Shown here in pieces: positions 42,284 to 50,298 of a DNA stretch of 64,000 bases. Made by a program: the position numbers and the translations under genes. The stretch is from a virus: IMG/VR virus record IMGVR_UViG_3300020055_000005, positions 87,190-151,189 of that record; one strand, 5' to 3'. Under the pieces are notes generated by a model. That model did not search any database. It was not told the origin of the DNA and worked only from the letters and a program-made list of their open reading frames with translations. How positions within the stretch are numbered: the stretch's first letter is position 1; every line of letters begins with the position of its first letter.

Positions 42284-42722
42284 TCTCTAACCTTGACATT
42301 AATCTCTCTGCACGATTGGTTACTTGTTGATACCACTTTGAATCTCTTCCTTCAACTGCGGCTGTTTTCCAATCACCCTCAAGAATTGCACCATGCATTT
42401 TCTTGAATTTGGATAGTCTAGTTCTACCCATATTGAACATCATATTAACCAAGATTTGCTGGACTTCGTCAGGTAGGTTGTCAAATGTCCCATCTTCGTA
42501 TAGAGCGTCACACTCTCTGATGGCAATATTAAGGTCGTTCTCGAAACACTCTTTAACTCTTTCTTCTGAGACTGGTGTTCCAACTGGTTGACCATGTTCC
42601 TCGTCAGATTCGAGGACAAGATGACCGACTCCAAAGGTGGGATAGCCGAGGTGGTCATGATAGATTTCATATACGACTCCTTCGTCAATTTTTAGTTGTT
42701 CAAATACTGCTTCTCTATTCAC
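42276..42722 (-). CDS. T4-lysozyme-like muramidase, GH24 (148 aa)
   Basis: LKIDEGVVYEIYHDHLGYPT contains the catalytic Glu, followed by the Asp and Thr of the E-x8-D-x5-T triad; FGVGHLV and the C-terminal RDSKWYQQVTNRAERLM match the family. GTG start is supported by CAGGAGAAGAAG directly upstream. No signal peptide, so a holin would be needed for export; probably the endolysin. Confidence 0.85.
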   Translation of the reverse strand: MNREAVFEQLKIDEGVVYEIYHDHLGYPTFGVGHLVLESDEEHGQPVGTPVSEERVKECFENDLNIAIRECDALYEDGTFDNLPDEVQQILVNMMFNMGRTRLSKFKKMHGAILEGDWKTAAVEGRDSKWYQQVTNRAERLMSRLENV

Positions 42723-42912
42723 CTTCTTCTCCTGTATTAAGTTCTTCACCTTGACGAATCTCTTCATTAAGGAGTGCAACCAACTCAGCATCTTTTGTAT
42801 TCTGCTCAGTTTCGTTGTCATATTCTTTTACGTCACGAAAGATGACATGCGTAGTCCCATCAGGATACGTCAGTGTCAGTTCTTTCAGTATCATTCTTCC
42901 TGTTTCTGCCAT
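42715..42912 (-). CDS. Hypothetical protein (65 aa)
   Basis: MAETGRMILKELTLTYPDGT start preferred (GAAGGA upstream); a later Met (MILKELT) is also possible. Acidic, not recognised. Overlaps genes on both sides. Confidence 0.45.
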   Translation of the reverse strand: MAETGRMILKELTLTYPDGTTHVIFRDVKEYDNETEQNTKDAELVALLNEEIRQGEELNTGEEGE

Positions 42913-43195
42913 TTTTTTCCTTCTCAAATCCTTCTTGTTCATCAATTAAGTGTACAAGAATATTACCCATTACTGTTTGTAAATCTGTATCAGTATTTAG
43001 TTCTTCTAAAGACCTACCCTTTGGGTCATTTTCAGGTAATCTTCGAATGAATCTTTCGAAACTTAATTTAACTTCATCTTCAAAGAATTGTATTTTACCA
43101 TACTGATATACACAACCTTTGAACTCACCCTCCATGATTTCAATAGCTGCCATTTCTTCGTTTTCGTTTTCAACTATTCTAAATGTTTCACTCAT
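42860..43195 (-). CDS. Hypothetical protein (111 aa)
   Basis: Acidic N-terminal beta region (MAAIEIMEGEFKGCVYQYGK) then an EEL-rich helix (KGRSLEELNTDTDLQTVMGN). Conserved-looking in composition with neighbouring marine phage genes, function unknown. Confidence 0.5.
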   Translation of the reverse strand: MSETFRIVENENEEMAAIEIMEGEFKGCVYQYGKIQFFEDEVKLSFERFIRRLPENDPKGRSLEELNTDTDLQTVMGNILVHLIDEQEGFEKEKNGRNRKNDTERTDTDVS

Positions 43196-43196
43196 A

Positions 43197-44585
43197 TTAA
43201 AAAAAGTTTTCTAGTGTACTAACTTTTACACTTTCAAATAAATCTACTGATGGTGACTTACTGAAACACCATACATTTTCCATGTAAAGTTTATCCATAA
43301 ACTCTTCCATCTGTTCTTTATCAAAGTTTCCATCTTCGTCTTTGAATACTGCTTTACCTTGTGGTCTTTGCATGATTCTCATTCCCAGTTGTCCTAAGAA
43401 ATTTGGTAATAACATTTGTACGAGTTCATCACCTGACCTGTATCTTTTACCTTTGACTTTGGGGTCAAGAATGTTTACAAGTAGAACACCTGTATCACTC
43501 AATGCATCAAAAGATTTTTGTGACACTGGTAGATAAAAGTCGTCTCTCCACTTGTCATATTCATTAAACTTTGACCATGATTGATCTTCTTCATGTTCTC
43601 CACCCTTGTTGTACTCTTCCGTTGAAAAGTATGGTGGTGATGTGAATGCACAATCAATAGGTGGTAGTGTATGATATGGTAAGTCTTCTGCACCACATCG
43701 ATATATCTCTACTTTCTTAGAACCAATACATGAGAAATAATTATCCTGTTCTATGATGTCAGGTTCTTTACCTGTAAGTATCTTTTCATATTCGATACAC
43801 TGTATTTTATATCTAGTGAATGTATATGGGTTAGGGTCACAACCAATGTAGTGTGATGCATTCGATGTATAGAACCCACATAATCTATCACCCCATCCAC
43901 ATGAAGTGTCAAGAACTGTTTGTGCATTAGTCATTGCATAGATAGTTCTTGCAACGTTTGGTTTAAATTGTGTTGCGATGTATGTTCCTAATCTAAATGC
44001 AGAGATATAACTCTTCTCATCTAGTTTACCACCAATAAGTTTTTCTTCTTCAGTACCATCAACACTTTTAACTATGGTCTTCTTAACCTCATTGATACCT
44101 CTCCATATAGGGCCTAGACACCTCCATATTTCTTTTGCAGTACCATTTGTCCATACATCTATTGGTGCTTTGAAACCATAACTTCCACAGTTAAGTCTCA
44201 AGTCTTGGTGAAAATAATTTGATGCATCATTGTATTGTGATGGTGCATCGATAAAACCCAATCCATACTCTTGGAAGTTGTAAGAGTAATCATCATATTT
44301 CTCTAACACTTCTTTCTGCAAATCTTTAAATGCAGTCATTATGGAAAATGGGTCTGAGTCACGAAGTTTCAGAAAAGTAGTTCTCATCTTTTCTTCAGAG
44401 ATTTTCTTTAATGGAAACTCAGGACGTTCTTTCGCAATAAACTCTGCGAGAGTTTCACGAAATAAATCTTTTCCGTATTCCTCAGTTACACGTTCAAAAG
44501 TGGGGTTATCCAAGATAGGTAACCCCACTGAATTTGAATGTTCCCTAAGAACTTGGTATAAGTTATCTGATGTTTGCAAGGACAT
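43197..44585 (-). CDS. DNA (N4/N6-amino) methyltransferase-like protein (462 aa)
   Basis: LDTSCGWGDRLCGFY (SAM-binding motif I) precedes AFTSPPYFSTEEYN (catalytic motif IV, TSPPY), then GVLLVNILDPK. The order I-then-IV fits alpha/gamma-class enzymes. The N-terminal 200 residues are of unknown fold, perhaps target recognition. The start MSLQTSDN overlaps the peroxiredoxin end. It may protect phage DNA from host nucleases or modify host DNA. Confidence 0.75.
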   Translation of the reverse strand: MSLQTSDNLYQVLREHSNSVGLPILDNPTFERVTEEYGKDLFRETLAEFIAKERPEFPLKKISEEKMRTTFLKLRDSDPFSIMTAFKDLQKEVLEKYDDYSYNFQEYGLGFIDAPSQYNDASNYFHQDLRLNCGSYGFKAPIDVWTNGTAKEIWRCLGPIWRGINEVKKTIVKSVDGTEEEKLIGGKLDEKSYISAFRLGTYIATQFKPNVARTIYAMTNAQTVLDTSCGWGDRLCGFYTSNASHYIGCDPNPYTFTRYKIQCIEYEKILTGKEPDIIEQDNYFSCIGSKKVEIYRCGAEDLPYHTLPPIDCAFTSPPYFSTEEYNKGGEHEEDQSWSKFNEYDKWRDDFYLPVSQKSFDALSDTGVLLVNILDPKVKGKRYRSGDELVQMLLPNFLGQLGMRIMQRPQGKAVFKDEDGNFDKEQMEEFMDKLYMENVWCFSKSPSVDLFESVKVSTLENFF

Positions 44586-45072
44586 TTTCAGGTGTTGAAA
44601 CCTCATAAGGGTCTGTTGCACAATTATCTTCGCAACCTTCCTCAATGAAACTTTGAATAACTTTACCGTCTTCGATTACAACTGCATATCTCCATGATCT
44701 TGCACCGAATCCTAAGTTCTCCTTTTTAACAAGTGAACCAAACAAAGATGAGAACTCTGCATTACCATCAGGTAGTGCGATGAGATTTTCAACTTGTAAT
44801 TCTTTGAACCATGCATTCATAGTAAATGTATCATTTACTGATAGACAATAGATTGCATCAATCCCTTTATCAAAGAATTGATCTGCAAGTTTATCAAAGC
44901 CTGGAACTTGATTGTTTGAACAAGTAGGGGTAAATGCGCCTGGCAAACCAAACAACACTACTTTCTTACCTGCAAAAAGTTCACCTGTACTCAGGGTTGT
45001 CCAATCCCCATCAACTCTGGCAGGGAATGTAACGTCAGGTACTGGAGTACCATATTCAATATTAAAGTTCAT
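44563..45072 (-). CDS. Peroxiredoxin, Prx5/redoxin type (169 aa)
   Basis: VLFGLPGAFTPTCSNNQVPGF carries the peroxidatic Cys motif (PGAFTPTC) of Prx5 enzymes. A C-terminal CEDNCATD pair may supply the resolving Cys. It reduces peroxides using thiol donors, possibly the phage glutaredoxin. Unusual in a phage; likely protects the host during infection. Promoter lies within an inverted repeat upstream. Confidence 0.85.
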   Translation of the reverse strand: MNFNIEYGTPVPDVTFPARVDGDWTTLSTGELFAGKKVVLFGLPGAFTPTCSNNQVPGFDKLADQFFDKGIDAIYCLSVNDTFTMNAWFKELQVENLIALPDGNAEFSSLFGSLVKKENLGFGARSWRYAVVIEDGKVIQSFIEEGCEDNCATDPYEVSTPENVLANIR

Positions 45073-45092
45073 AATATATTTCTCCTATAGGA

Positions 45093-45133
45093 ATACAACC
45101 TCCATTATAACATAGAGGTTGTATATATGTATA
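45093..45133 (-). promoter_or_regulatory. Promoter embedded in an inverted repeat upstream of peroxiredoxin
   Basis: ATACAACCTC (45093-45102) and GAGGTTGTAT (45115-45124) are perfect 10-bp arms; the TATAAT -10 (45104-45109) is the loop, with TATACA at 18 bp (45128-45133). This resembles a repressor operator covering the -10. Confidence 0.6.
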
Positions 45134-45142
45134 GGGGGTTTT

Positions 45143-45562
45143 TTAAGAGATTTTGATTGAAACTGGTTTCTTCTCTTCAGGAATCACCCTCTCAAGTGCA
45201 ACACTCAAGATACCATTCTTTAAAGATGCACCTGACACTACAATTTCATCTGATAGTGTAAATGTTCTTTTGAATGATCTAGATGCAAGACCTTTATGAA
45301 TAAAGTCTTGTTCATCTTTTGATTCCACCTTACCTTCGATAGTAAGAATCTCTGCCTCTTTTGAGATTGAGATTTCTTTCTTATCAAATCCTGCAACTGC
45401 AAGTTCCACACGATAATGTTCATCATCGTCTTTCACAATGTTGTAAGGGGGGTAAGAAATATTAGATGGGACTGTTGAAGCCTTTTCTAAAAGTTGAAGA
45501 GTTCTGTCGAACCCAATTGCGAATGGGAATGATCTCCCATAGATATCGTCAAAGATAGTCAT
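45143..45562 (-). CDS. Small heat-shock protein Hsp20/IbpA family (139 aa)
   Basis: An alpha-crystallin domain is clear: YRVELAVAGFDKKEISISKE, GLASRSFKRTFTLSDEI, LKNGILSVALERVIPEE, with IKIS end. Marine T4-like phages often carry hsp20. It acts as a holdase, perhaps for virion assembly. The long leader upstream is described separately. Confidence 0.92.
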   Translation of the reverse strand: MTIFDDIYGRSFPFAIGFDRTLQLLEKASTVPSNISYPPYNIVKDDDEHYRVELAVAGFDKKEISISKEAEILTIEGKVESKDEQDFIHKGLASRSFKRTFTLSDEIVVSGASLKNGILSVALERVIPEEKKPVSIKIS

Positions 45563-45744
45563 TTGTTTCTCCTTTAATAAGCAAGTTTAAATAAAATACC
45601 TAACCTCTTTTGAGCATTAGGGCGTATGTTCTCTTTGCAACCGAGCTTCGAAAAGCTCTTTTGAAGTCACAAAGAGATCATACTAAGTTGTATGATCTCA
45701 TTATATAAAATAATAAATCATACTAAAACTCTCAAATCTGTGTG

Positions 45745-45845
45745 GTAGTAGGATTGTTTATCTTACGAAGAACTCTCCCTTACCTTTCCATCAAGAGGTG
45801 ACTTCCGTAGTAGGATTGTTTATCTTACGAAGAACTCTCCCTTAC
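45745..45845. repeat. 39-bp exact direct repeat, 62-bp period
   Basis: Copies at 45745-45783 and 45807-45845 are identical, starting GTAGTAGGATTG on the plus strand. The 23-base spacer is unrelated. No third copy was seen elsewhere in the window. Confidence 0.9.
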
Positions 45846-45931
45846 TTCAGTCGATGTTCAGAGTGGTATCCAGTAAACTGGTCACTCTTCTATAATGCAG
45901 TCTAAATTAATAAAAAAATAAACTGCATTTT

Positions 45932-45939
45932 TATTTATA
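45932..45939 (-). promoter_or_regulatory. T4-type late promoter box TATAAATA
   Basis: Perfect consensus at the head of the hsp20 leader; TATAAT (45941-45946) overlaps just upstream. Confidence 0.55.
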
Positions 45940-45941
45940 CA

Positions 45942-46061
45942 TTATAACACACTTTTTTGTGAAAAAAAAGGTATTTTTTTTAATGTTAGAAATTTATTAC
46001 AAATCTTATGGAACCGATTTCGTTTCATAAACTTATCAAATTTTTTGAATAACCTCTTCAT
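45942..46061 (-). CDS. Small basic protein (39 aa)
   Basis: MKRLFKKFDKFMKRNRFHKI and similar basic sequence; ATG overlaps the stop of the upstream secreted-protein gene (ATGA). The end lies in AT-rich promoter sequence, so it is only a candidate. Confidence 0.4.
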   Translation of the reverse strand: MKRLFKKFDKFMKRNRFHKICNKFLTLKKIPFFSQKSVL

Positions 46062-46354
46062 GCTATCCTCTCAACTAAATCTGAAAATCTACAGGTTTTA
46101 AAACCGTAGGTGCTATACACTTTGTAGGTATTTTTTATGACGTTGCGATTCTCAAAAGATTTCTTTCCTCTGAGACAGTCAGGTGTGAGTATTTGGCCTT
46201 CGTAAAATGACCCATCATGAAGTTCAAATTCTATAACGTTATCTTTATAGAAAATAACTTGTTTCACTTCGGACTTCTTTAGTGTTTTGTCTTCGTCTGC
46301 TGTTGCTGGAAGTCCGAGAAGTAGCAAGGCAGACACTAATGCATATCTTAGCAT
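46058..46354 (-). CDS. Secreted/periplasmic protein (98 aa)
   Basis: Signal peptide MLRYALVSALLLLGLPATADE with an AxA-like cleavage site (after PATA). The mature part has two Cys (CLRGKK, CRFSDL) likely bridged. Follows the cyclase operon on the same strand. Function unknown. Confidence 0.6.
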   Translation of the reverse strand: MLRYALVSALLLLGLPATADEDKTLKKSEVKQVIFYKDNVIEFELHDGSFYEGQILTPDCLRGKKSFENRNVIKNTYKVYSTYGFKTCRFSDLVERIA

Positions 46355-46447
46355 ATCTATCTCCTATTGTTGTTGTTACTTTCTGCGACATGGTCTTTTT
46401 CGTTTCCTACTTGACTCATTTCTGTCACATAATTGTAACATTAGTAT

Positions 46448-46657
46448 TTAGTCGTTTTGTATGCTAAGGATTGTATCTATTTGAATATCGTGGTATGATG
46501 AAGTGTCACAATCCCATACTATAATCTTGTCTGAATCTGTTTGAAATTTTCTAGGGATAGTGCATCTTCTTTTATGCACCTTATCGGATGTAAGAGATTG
46601 GTACTCTACAACTTTCTCTTGTTTGTATAACTCTTTAAATACTTGCTGGAATGTCAT
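46448..46657 (-). CDS. Hypothetical protein (69 aa)
   Basis: MTFQQVFKELYKQEKVVEYQ then CTIPRKFQTDSDKIIVWDCD and a beta end. Start preferred over the longer frame because it needs only 23 bases of overlap with the upstream gene. Not recognised. Confidence 0.5.
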   Translation of the reverse strand: MTFQQVFKELYKQEKVVEYQSLTSDKVHKRRCTIPRKFQTDSDKIIVWDCDTSSYHDIQIDTILSIQND

Positions 46658-46874
46658 CTGTCTTTTCTTTAAACACGATGTTTGCAATTCCTAGTTTATT
46701 ACGTCTCACTATTTCATTCTTAACTTTCTGTCTTAACTTAGGAACTACAGGTTTGTTATAAGCTTCCATTAGTTCTTGGTTAGACTTAGTCTTCATGTAC
46801 TCATGTACAATAGAAACTTTCTTTGTAGCACGATCTATTTGTTTTGAAGTTTTTCCAAATTTCACTGGCATCAT
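46635..46874 (-). CDS. Small basic helical protein (79 aa)
   Basis: VKFGKTSKQIDRATKKVSIV ... QELMEAYNKPVVPKLRQKVK. GGAGAG ribosome site and a GATAAATA late box upstream (about 46900). Resembles short basic proteins found in marine T4-like phages; function unknown. Confidence 0.55.
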   Translation of the reverse strand: MMPVKFGKTSKQIDRATKKVSIVHEYMKTKSNQELMEAYNKPVVPKLRQKVKNEIVRRNKLGIANIVFKEKTDDIPASI

Positions 46875-46901
46875 TCTCTCCGTTATTATTATTATTTTTA
46901 T

Positions 46902-47180
46902 TTATCTCTTATTACAAGTACCTTTTACTCTATCAAGAACTTGCATGTTATTATGGACAACCATTGAAGTTAAAAGTATTGGTGCATACAAGTCTTCGTT
47001 TGTAATAGTCACTGCTTCGTGAATTGCACTATAAGAAGGAATAAGAATTACACTCTTTAAAAATAACATTTCACCTAATGTTGGTATACGAGGCAAAAGT
47101 GGATTCAATTCATAAACACAATCATATTGCATACCTTTAGATGTTGACCAAACATCTGCAAGTTGTAATGCAACAAACAC
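46902..47180 (-). CDS. Membrane protein (92 aa), probable GTG start
   Basis: The real gene probably starts at GTG (VFVALQLADVWSTSKGM) with AGAGG eight bases upstream; the longer frame would run inside the cyclase in another frame. Hydrophobic segments occur at about 2-10, 37-50 and 60-72, with NPLLPRIP between, as in small DUF5658-like membrane proteins. Follows the cyclase and may be its partner. Confidence 0.5.
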   Translation of the reverse strand: MFVALQLADVWSTSKGMQYDCVYELNPLLPRIPTLGEMLFLKSVILIPSYSAIHEAVTITNEDLYAPILLTSMVVHNNMQVLDRVKGTCNKR

Positions 47181-47208
47181 TGCCCATACCTCTATATCTG
47201 CTGGTTCT

Positions 47209-49050
47209 CTAAACTGTATATATGGTAACTTTTTCGGATTTTCCCTTAACAAGGATTCTATCGACTTCTGTAAATGCTGTTGATGGACATAATCTATAAG
47301 TTCTTTCCGATAACAACACTCGTACCCCATCATAATTTCTTGTTTGACCTTCGAGTCTAGCTCCCAAGTTGACGGCATCTCCAATGACGGAATAGTCAAA
47401 TCTAAGTTCTGACCCCATGTTTCCAACGATGCACTCACCTGTAGAGATGCCGATACCGACATCAATAGAAGGAAGACCTTCAACTTCAAGTTCCTTAATA
47501 AGTTCATCCGCCTTAACCGAAATTTCTTGGGCACTTTTTACTGCCATCTCTGCGTGATCTTCACAGTCCAAGGGAGCATTCCAAAATGCCATGATACAAT
47601 CGCCCATGTATTTGTCGATGGTTCCTCCATTCGACAATATTATTTTTGTCATGGTATCAAGGTATTTATTAATTAACATAACTAACCCTTCAGGGTCATC
47701 ATTATTCTTATAGTGTTCTGATATTGGAGTGAACCCACAGATATCCATAAAGAGGAATGTCATTTCTTTTCTCTGACCACCTAACACTAGCATGTCAGGA
47801 TTATCCTGTAGTTGTTTGACCATCTCAGGAGATAAATACTTTTGGAACTGTTTTCTAATCTGTTCCTTGAGTTGAAATGTCACATAGTATTTGTTATATG
47901 ATGCATGTCCAAAAACAATCAAGGAGGCGATTGATGAGTAGAAAGTATCGAAAAGAACGAGACTTGAAGACCACAAATAGAAACCCCCACCCACCTGAAA
48001 TCCTACAACACCTAGACTCCCTAGAGCCGCAAAAGTTGTGGGAAGTTTGTAGACCATTACCAACACTAATATCAGAACTATCAGAAGAAGAACAACTTCT
48101 AGAAATTCAAGATAGTAGGATTGTTGTATTTGAGCTTCTTGCAAGACGGTTTGGAGGATTGAGGCTTGAACTTCGTGGGGATACATTGTACCCACTGGAG
48201 TTGAAACTGGATTATTCAGACCTTCCGCTGTCAGACCCCAAATCAGAATCTTATTCTGTACATCACTAGAAGGTAAATCTACTGCAGATATTCTTTCGAA
48301 ATCATGCCAATAGGAAATCATAATATCTCCTGTTGGTGTGGTTTCGATAGGAGGTTGTCTCCCCATTCTAATCCATTCTATACCGACTTCCTGTGTAACT
48401 CTTGTTTGATAATTGGGCTGATCATAAAATGCACGTAGTGTCTCTAACACTATAGATGGATATATCTGATCATTTGCAGTAACGATTAGTGGTGCAGAAC
48501 GAACTGTTCCGTCAAAGTTTGGTGTTCCTGCGAATGGTGGTGTTGCAGTTGTTACTCCTACACCATAAGTGTTATCCTGTAAGATAGGAAGTGGTGCAAC
48601 GATTCCTGTAAAGTTCCATACACTATCTTTGATATCTCCACCCCCAAATATAGAAGTGTTAACAAAAGGTGCAGAACCTTTTTGTATTTGTGCAGATGGA
48701 GCTGCAGATAGAATTGTCAACCGATTGATTAATCCTTCGGCGAACATCTCATCTTCGCTGGCGTCTCGGTCAGGTTTACTGAATAATTGTGTAAATACGT
48801 GAGTGTTAGTGTAATGAGTGTCTAAGAGGATATCCCTGTAGATACTACGTTTGATTGGATACTGTCCATACACTTCAAGTGTCTTTTCATCAATATCTAC
48901 TAAAACAATATTCTCCGTCGCCAGGCGTTCTTGAGTCTGATGTAAGAAGTCGAACCATGACCACTGGATATTTTCAACAACGTATGGTGACCAAACCTTC
49001 AGTCCGACCAATAGTGAAATGGTCACTAAGACTGTTTTCCAACTATACAT
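47209..49050 (-). CDS. CHASE2-domain class III adenylate/guanylate cyclase (613 aa)
   Basis: Residues 5-24 are a membrane anchor, about 28-310 a periplasmic CHASE2 sensor (NIVLVDIDEKTLEVYGQYP, VRSAPLIV), 316-387 three more helices, and 400-613 the cyclase domain. All catalytic residues are present: metal ligands D436 (FMDICGF) and D484 (KYMGDC), base-selecting K480, and N561/R565 (VNLGARLEG). The Lys suggests ATP as substrate. Class III cyclases make cAMP or cGMP as dimers. It lies downstream of curli-like and FecR genes in the same operon, overlapping the 49050 gene by one base. Confidence 0.9.
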   Translation of the reverse strand: MYSWKTVLVTISLLVGLKVWSPYVVENIQWSWFDFLHQTQERLATENIVLVDIDEKTLEVYGQYPIKRSIYRDILLDTHYTNTHVFTQLFSKPDRDASEDEMFAEGLINRLTILSAAPSAQIQKGSAPFVNTSIFGGGDIKDSVWNFTGIVAPLPILQDNTYGVGVTTATPPFAGTPNFDGTVRSAPLIVTANDQIYPSIVLETLRAFYDQPNYQTRVTQEVGIEWIRMGRQPPIETTPTGDIMISYWHDFERISAVDLPSSDVQNKILIWGLTAEGLNNPVSTPVGTMYPHEVQASILQTVLQEAQIQQSYYLEFLEVVLLLIVLILVLVMVYKLPTTFAALGSLGVVGFQVGGGFYLWSSSLVLFDTFYSSIASLIVFGHASYNKYYVTFQLKEQIRKQFQKYLSPEMVKQLQDNPDMLVLGGQRKEMTFLFMDICGFTPISEHYKNNDDPEGLVMLINKYLDTMTKIILSNGGTIDKYMGDCIMAFWNAPLDCEDHAEMAVKSAQEISVKADELIKELEVEGLPSIDVGIGISTGECIVGNMGSELRFDYSVIGDAVNLGARLEGQTRNYDGVRVLLSERTYRLCPSTAFTEVDRILVKGKSEKVTIYTV

Positions 49051-49307
49051 TATGAAAATTTCTTTTGAATATATTTAAAAATTGCGTAGATTGATAATCC
49101 GTAAAATGCAAGTACGGACATTGGTATACCGATATATGCAAGTTCCCATGGTGATAAAAATAAAATCTCCCATGCAAAGTTTGATGCAGCTTCCACATCA
49201 CCCATTGCTTCAGGCATTGCAATATCATTCTCTACAAATAGGTCTAAAATCTCATCGTATTCTTCTTCGGTGAGACATTCATAAAACTCAGGAGGACACT
49301 CTGTCAT
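49050..49307 (-). CDS. Single-span membrane protein (85 aa)
   Basis: Acidic N-terminal half (CPPEFYECLTEEEYDEILDL) and one helix (about 57-78) with a basic end, so the acidic part is likely periplasmic. Located between a curlin-like gene and the cyclase. No family recognised. Confidence 0.6.
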   Translation of the reverse strand: MTECPPEFYECLTEEEYDEILDLFVENDIAMPEAMGDVEAASNFAWEILFLSPWELAYIGIPMSVLAFYGLSIYAIFKYIQKKFS

Positions 49308-50138
49308 TTAGTTTCCCTGAGTTACATTTACAGTGCATCCACCTACGGTGTGACATGTTTGTGTTAATGAATATGTTTGATTAGTGTCACCTGTTTGAGT
49401 CAGAGTTAAATCCGTCCCATAGGTTCCACCTAGTGTTATGGTTGCAGTATGAGCTCCAGTCTTTTTCTGAACAACATGTACTTCATTGTTATCGTTATTG
49501 ATTGTTCCTGTGAGTGTCTTGTTTCCGTTCTGCAATTGTTTTGAGAAGACATCGTTGTAGTCACCATAAATGTTCCAAGTCATGGAATGAGTTATACTAC
49601 TTGAATCTTGTTTCTGACTTCCTTTAAAGTCATTGTAGTCACCATGAATATCTAATCTTACAAAGTTCCCACCAGGCTCTGTTCCATCATAATCCCAAGT
49701 AGGTGTAAGTGAGTTATTAAGTTCATACCCTTGACCAAAGACAACTTGATTGTAATTACCTTGAATGTGGAATTGGAAATCATTGTCATTACATGTTGCA
49801 AAGGAACATCTTTGTCTGATTTCTATATCGTTGTCTTGTCCGTCTAAGTCTCCACCCCAATTATAACCTGAACCCCATGCATCAGTATATCCAATGTACA
49901 TGTTGTTACCTTTTTGAGCTAACTTTATAGTGTTGTCTTGATGATCAAAAGAAAAGAGAACTGTATTTGCAAAACCTTGTTGTGTTACATCTAAATCTAA
50001 ATTATCACCACTATTAACTTGTCTGATATCTATTGAGTTATCGTCTGCGTGGACGACACCAATAAAAAGGATGAATGGCGCCCAAGGCGCCACCCAGTAC
50101 TTGTAAAATAAACGTTTTATTTTATTTAAAAAATCCAT
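49308..50138 (-). CDS. Curlin-repeat-like secreted protein B (276 aa)
   Basis: Signal peptide with long N-region (FYKYWVAPWAPFILFIGVVHA) and cleavage before DDNSI. The mature chain is a series of Asn/Gln/Gly-rich beta strand-turn units such as NSIDIRQVNSGDNLDLDVTQ, QDNDIEIRQ, GDYNDFKGSQKQ and TVNVTQGN, the pattern of CsgA/CsgB curlin repeats. Probably exported through the CsgG-like pore. The start overlaps the 50126 gene in another frame. Confidence 0.7.
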   Translation of the reverse strand: MDFLNKIKRLFYKYWVAPWAPFILFIGVVHADDNSIDIRQVNSGDNLDLDVTQQGFANTVLFSFDHQDNTIKLAQKGNNMYIGYTDAWGSGYNWGGDLDGQDNDIEIRQRCSFATCNDNDFQFHIQGNYNQVVFGQGYELNNSLTPTWDYDGTEPGGNFVRLDIHGDYNDFKGSQKQDSSSITHSMTWNIYGDYNDVFSKQLQNGNKTLTGTINNDNNEVHVVQKKTGAHTATITLGGTYGTDLTLTQTGDTNQTYSLTQTCHTVGGCTVNVTQGN

Positions 50139-50272
50139 GCTAATAATAATCCCAAAACTAGACCTTTTGTGAATGAAATCCACATTGCATGGTACTCTGT
50201 AATTCCAAGTGATTGAATCCACTTGTAACTCCAGTTCTCATGCCAGTCAAGAAGTTTTCTTAAATTATCCAT
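50126..50272 (-). CDS. Small membrane protein (48 aa)
   Basis: MDNLRKLLDWHENWSYKWIQ then one hydrophobic span (MWISFTKGLVLGLLLAWIF) at the very C-terminus. GGAGAC ribosome site upstream. The last 13 bases are also the first codons of the next gene (ATGGATTTTTTAA). Confidence 0.55.
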   Translation of the reverse strand: MDNLRKLLDWHENWSYKWIQSLGITEYHAMWISFTKGLVLGLLLAWIF

Positions 50273-50298
50273 ATAAGTCTCCTAAGTTCCTTTACTAT

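Larger units (their letters stand above)
45563..45941 (-). other. Structured 380-base leader of hsp20
   Basis: No gene supported. On the minus strand, in order: ATGCAGT/ACTGCAT stem (about 45891-45927), AGAGTG...CACTCT stem (45860-45888), two copies of a 39-base repeat, a perfect GAGATCATAC-(6)-GTATGATCTC hairpin (45674-45699), a GAGCTTTTCGAAGCTC-type hairpin near 45645, then the hsp20 ribosome site. It looks like a regulated RNA leader or separate small RNA. Confidence 0.55.

Noticed and set aside
45745-45845. CRISPR-like or glutamine-riboswitch interpretation of the 39-bp repeat
   Set aside because: Only two copies with one unrelated spacer, and the sequence lacks the conserved glnA/downstream-peptide core as I know it.
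47181-47534. Longer in-frame extension of the 46902-47180 gene (would give 210 aa)
   Set aside because: It lies inside the conserved cyclase domain in another frame, and its translation looks like a shadow; a GTG start with a ribosome site exists at 47180.
47877-48269. 130-codon plus-strand frame in the cyclase gene
   Set aside because: It is antisense to the conserved CHASE2/membrane part of the cyclase, with no promoter or ribosome site; coding signal belongs to the minus strand.
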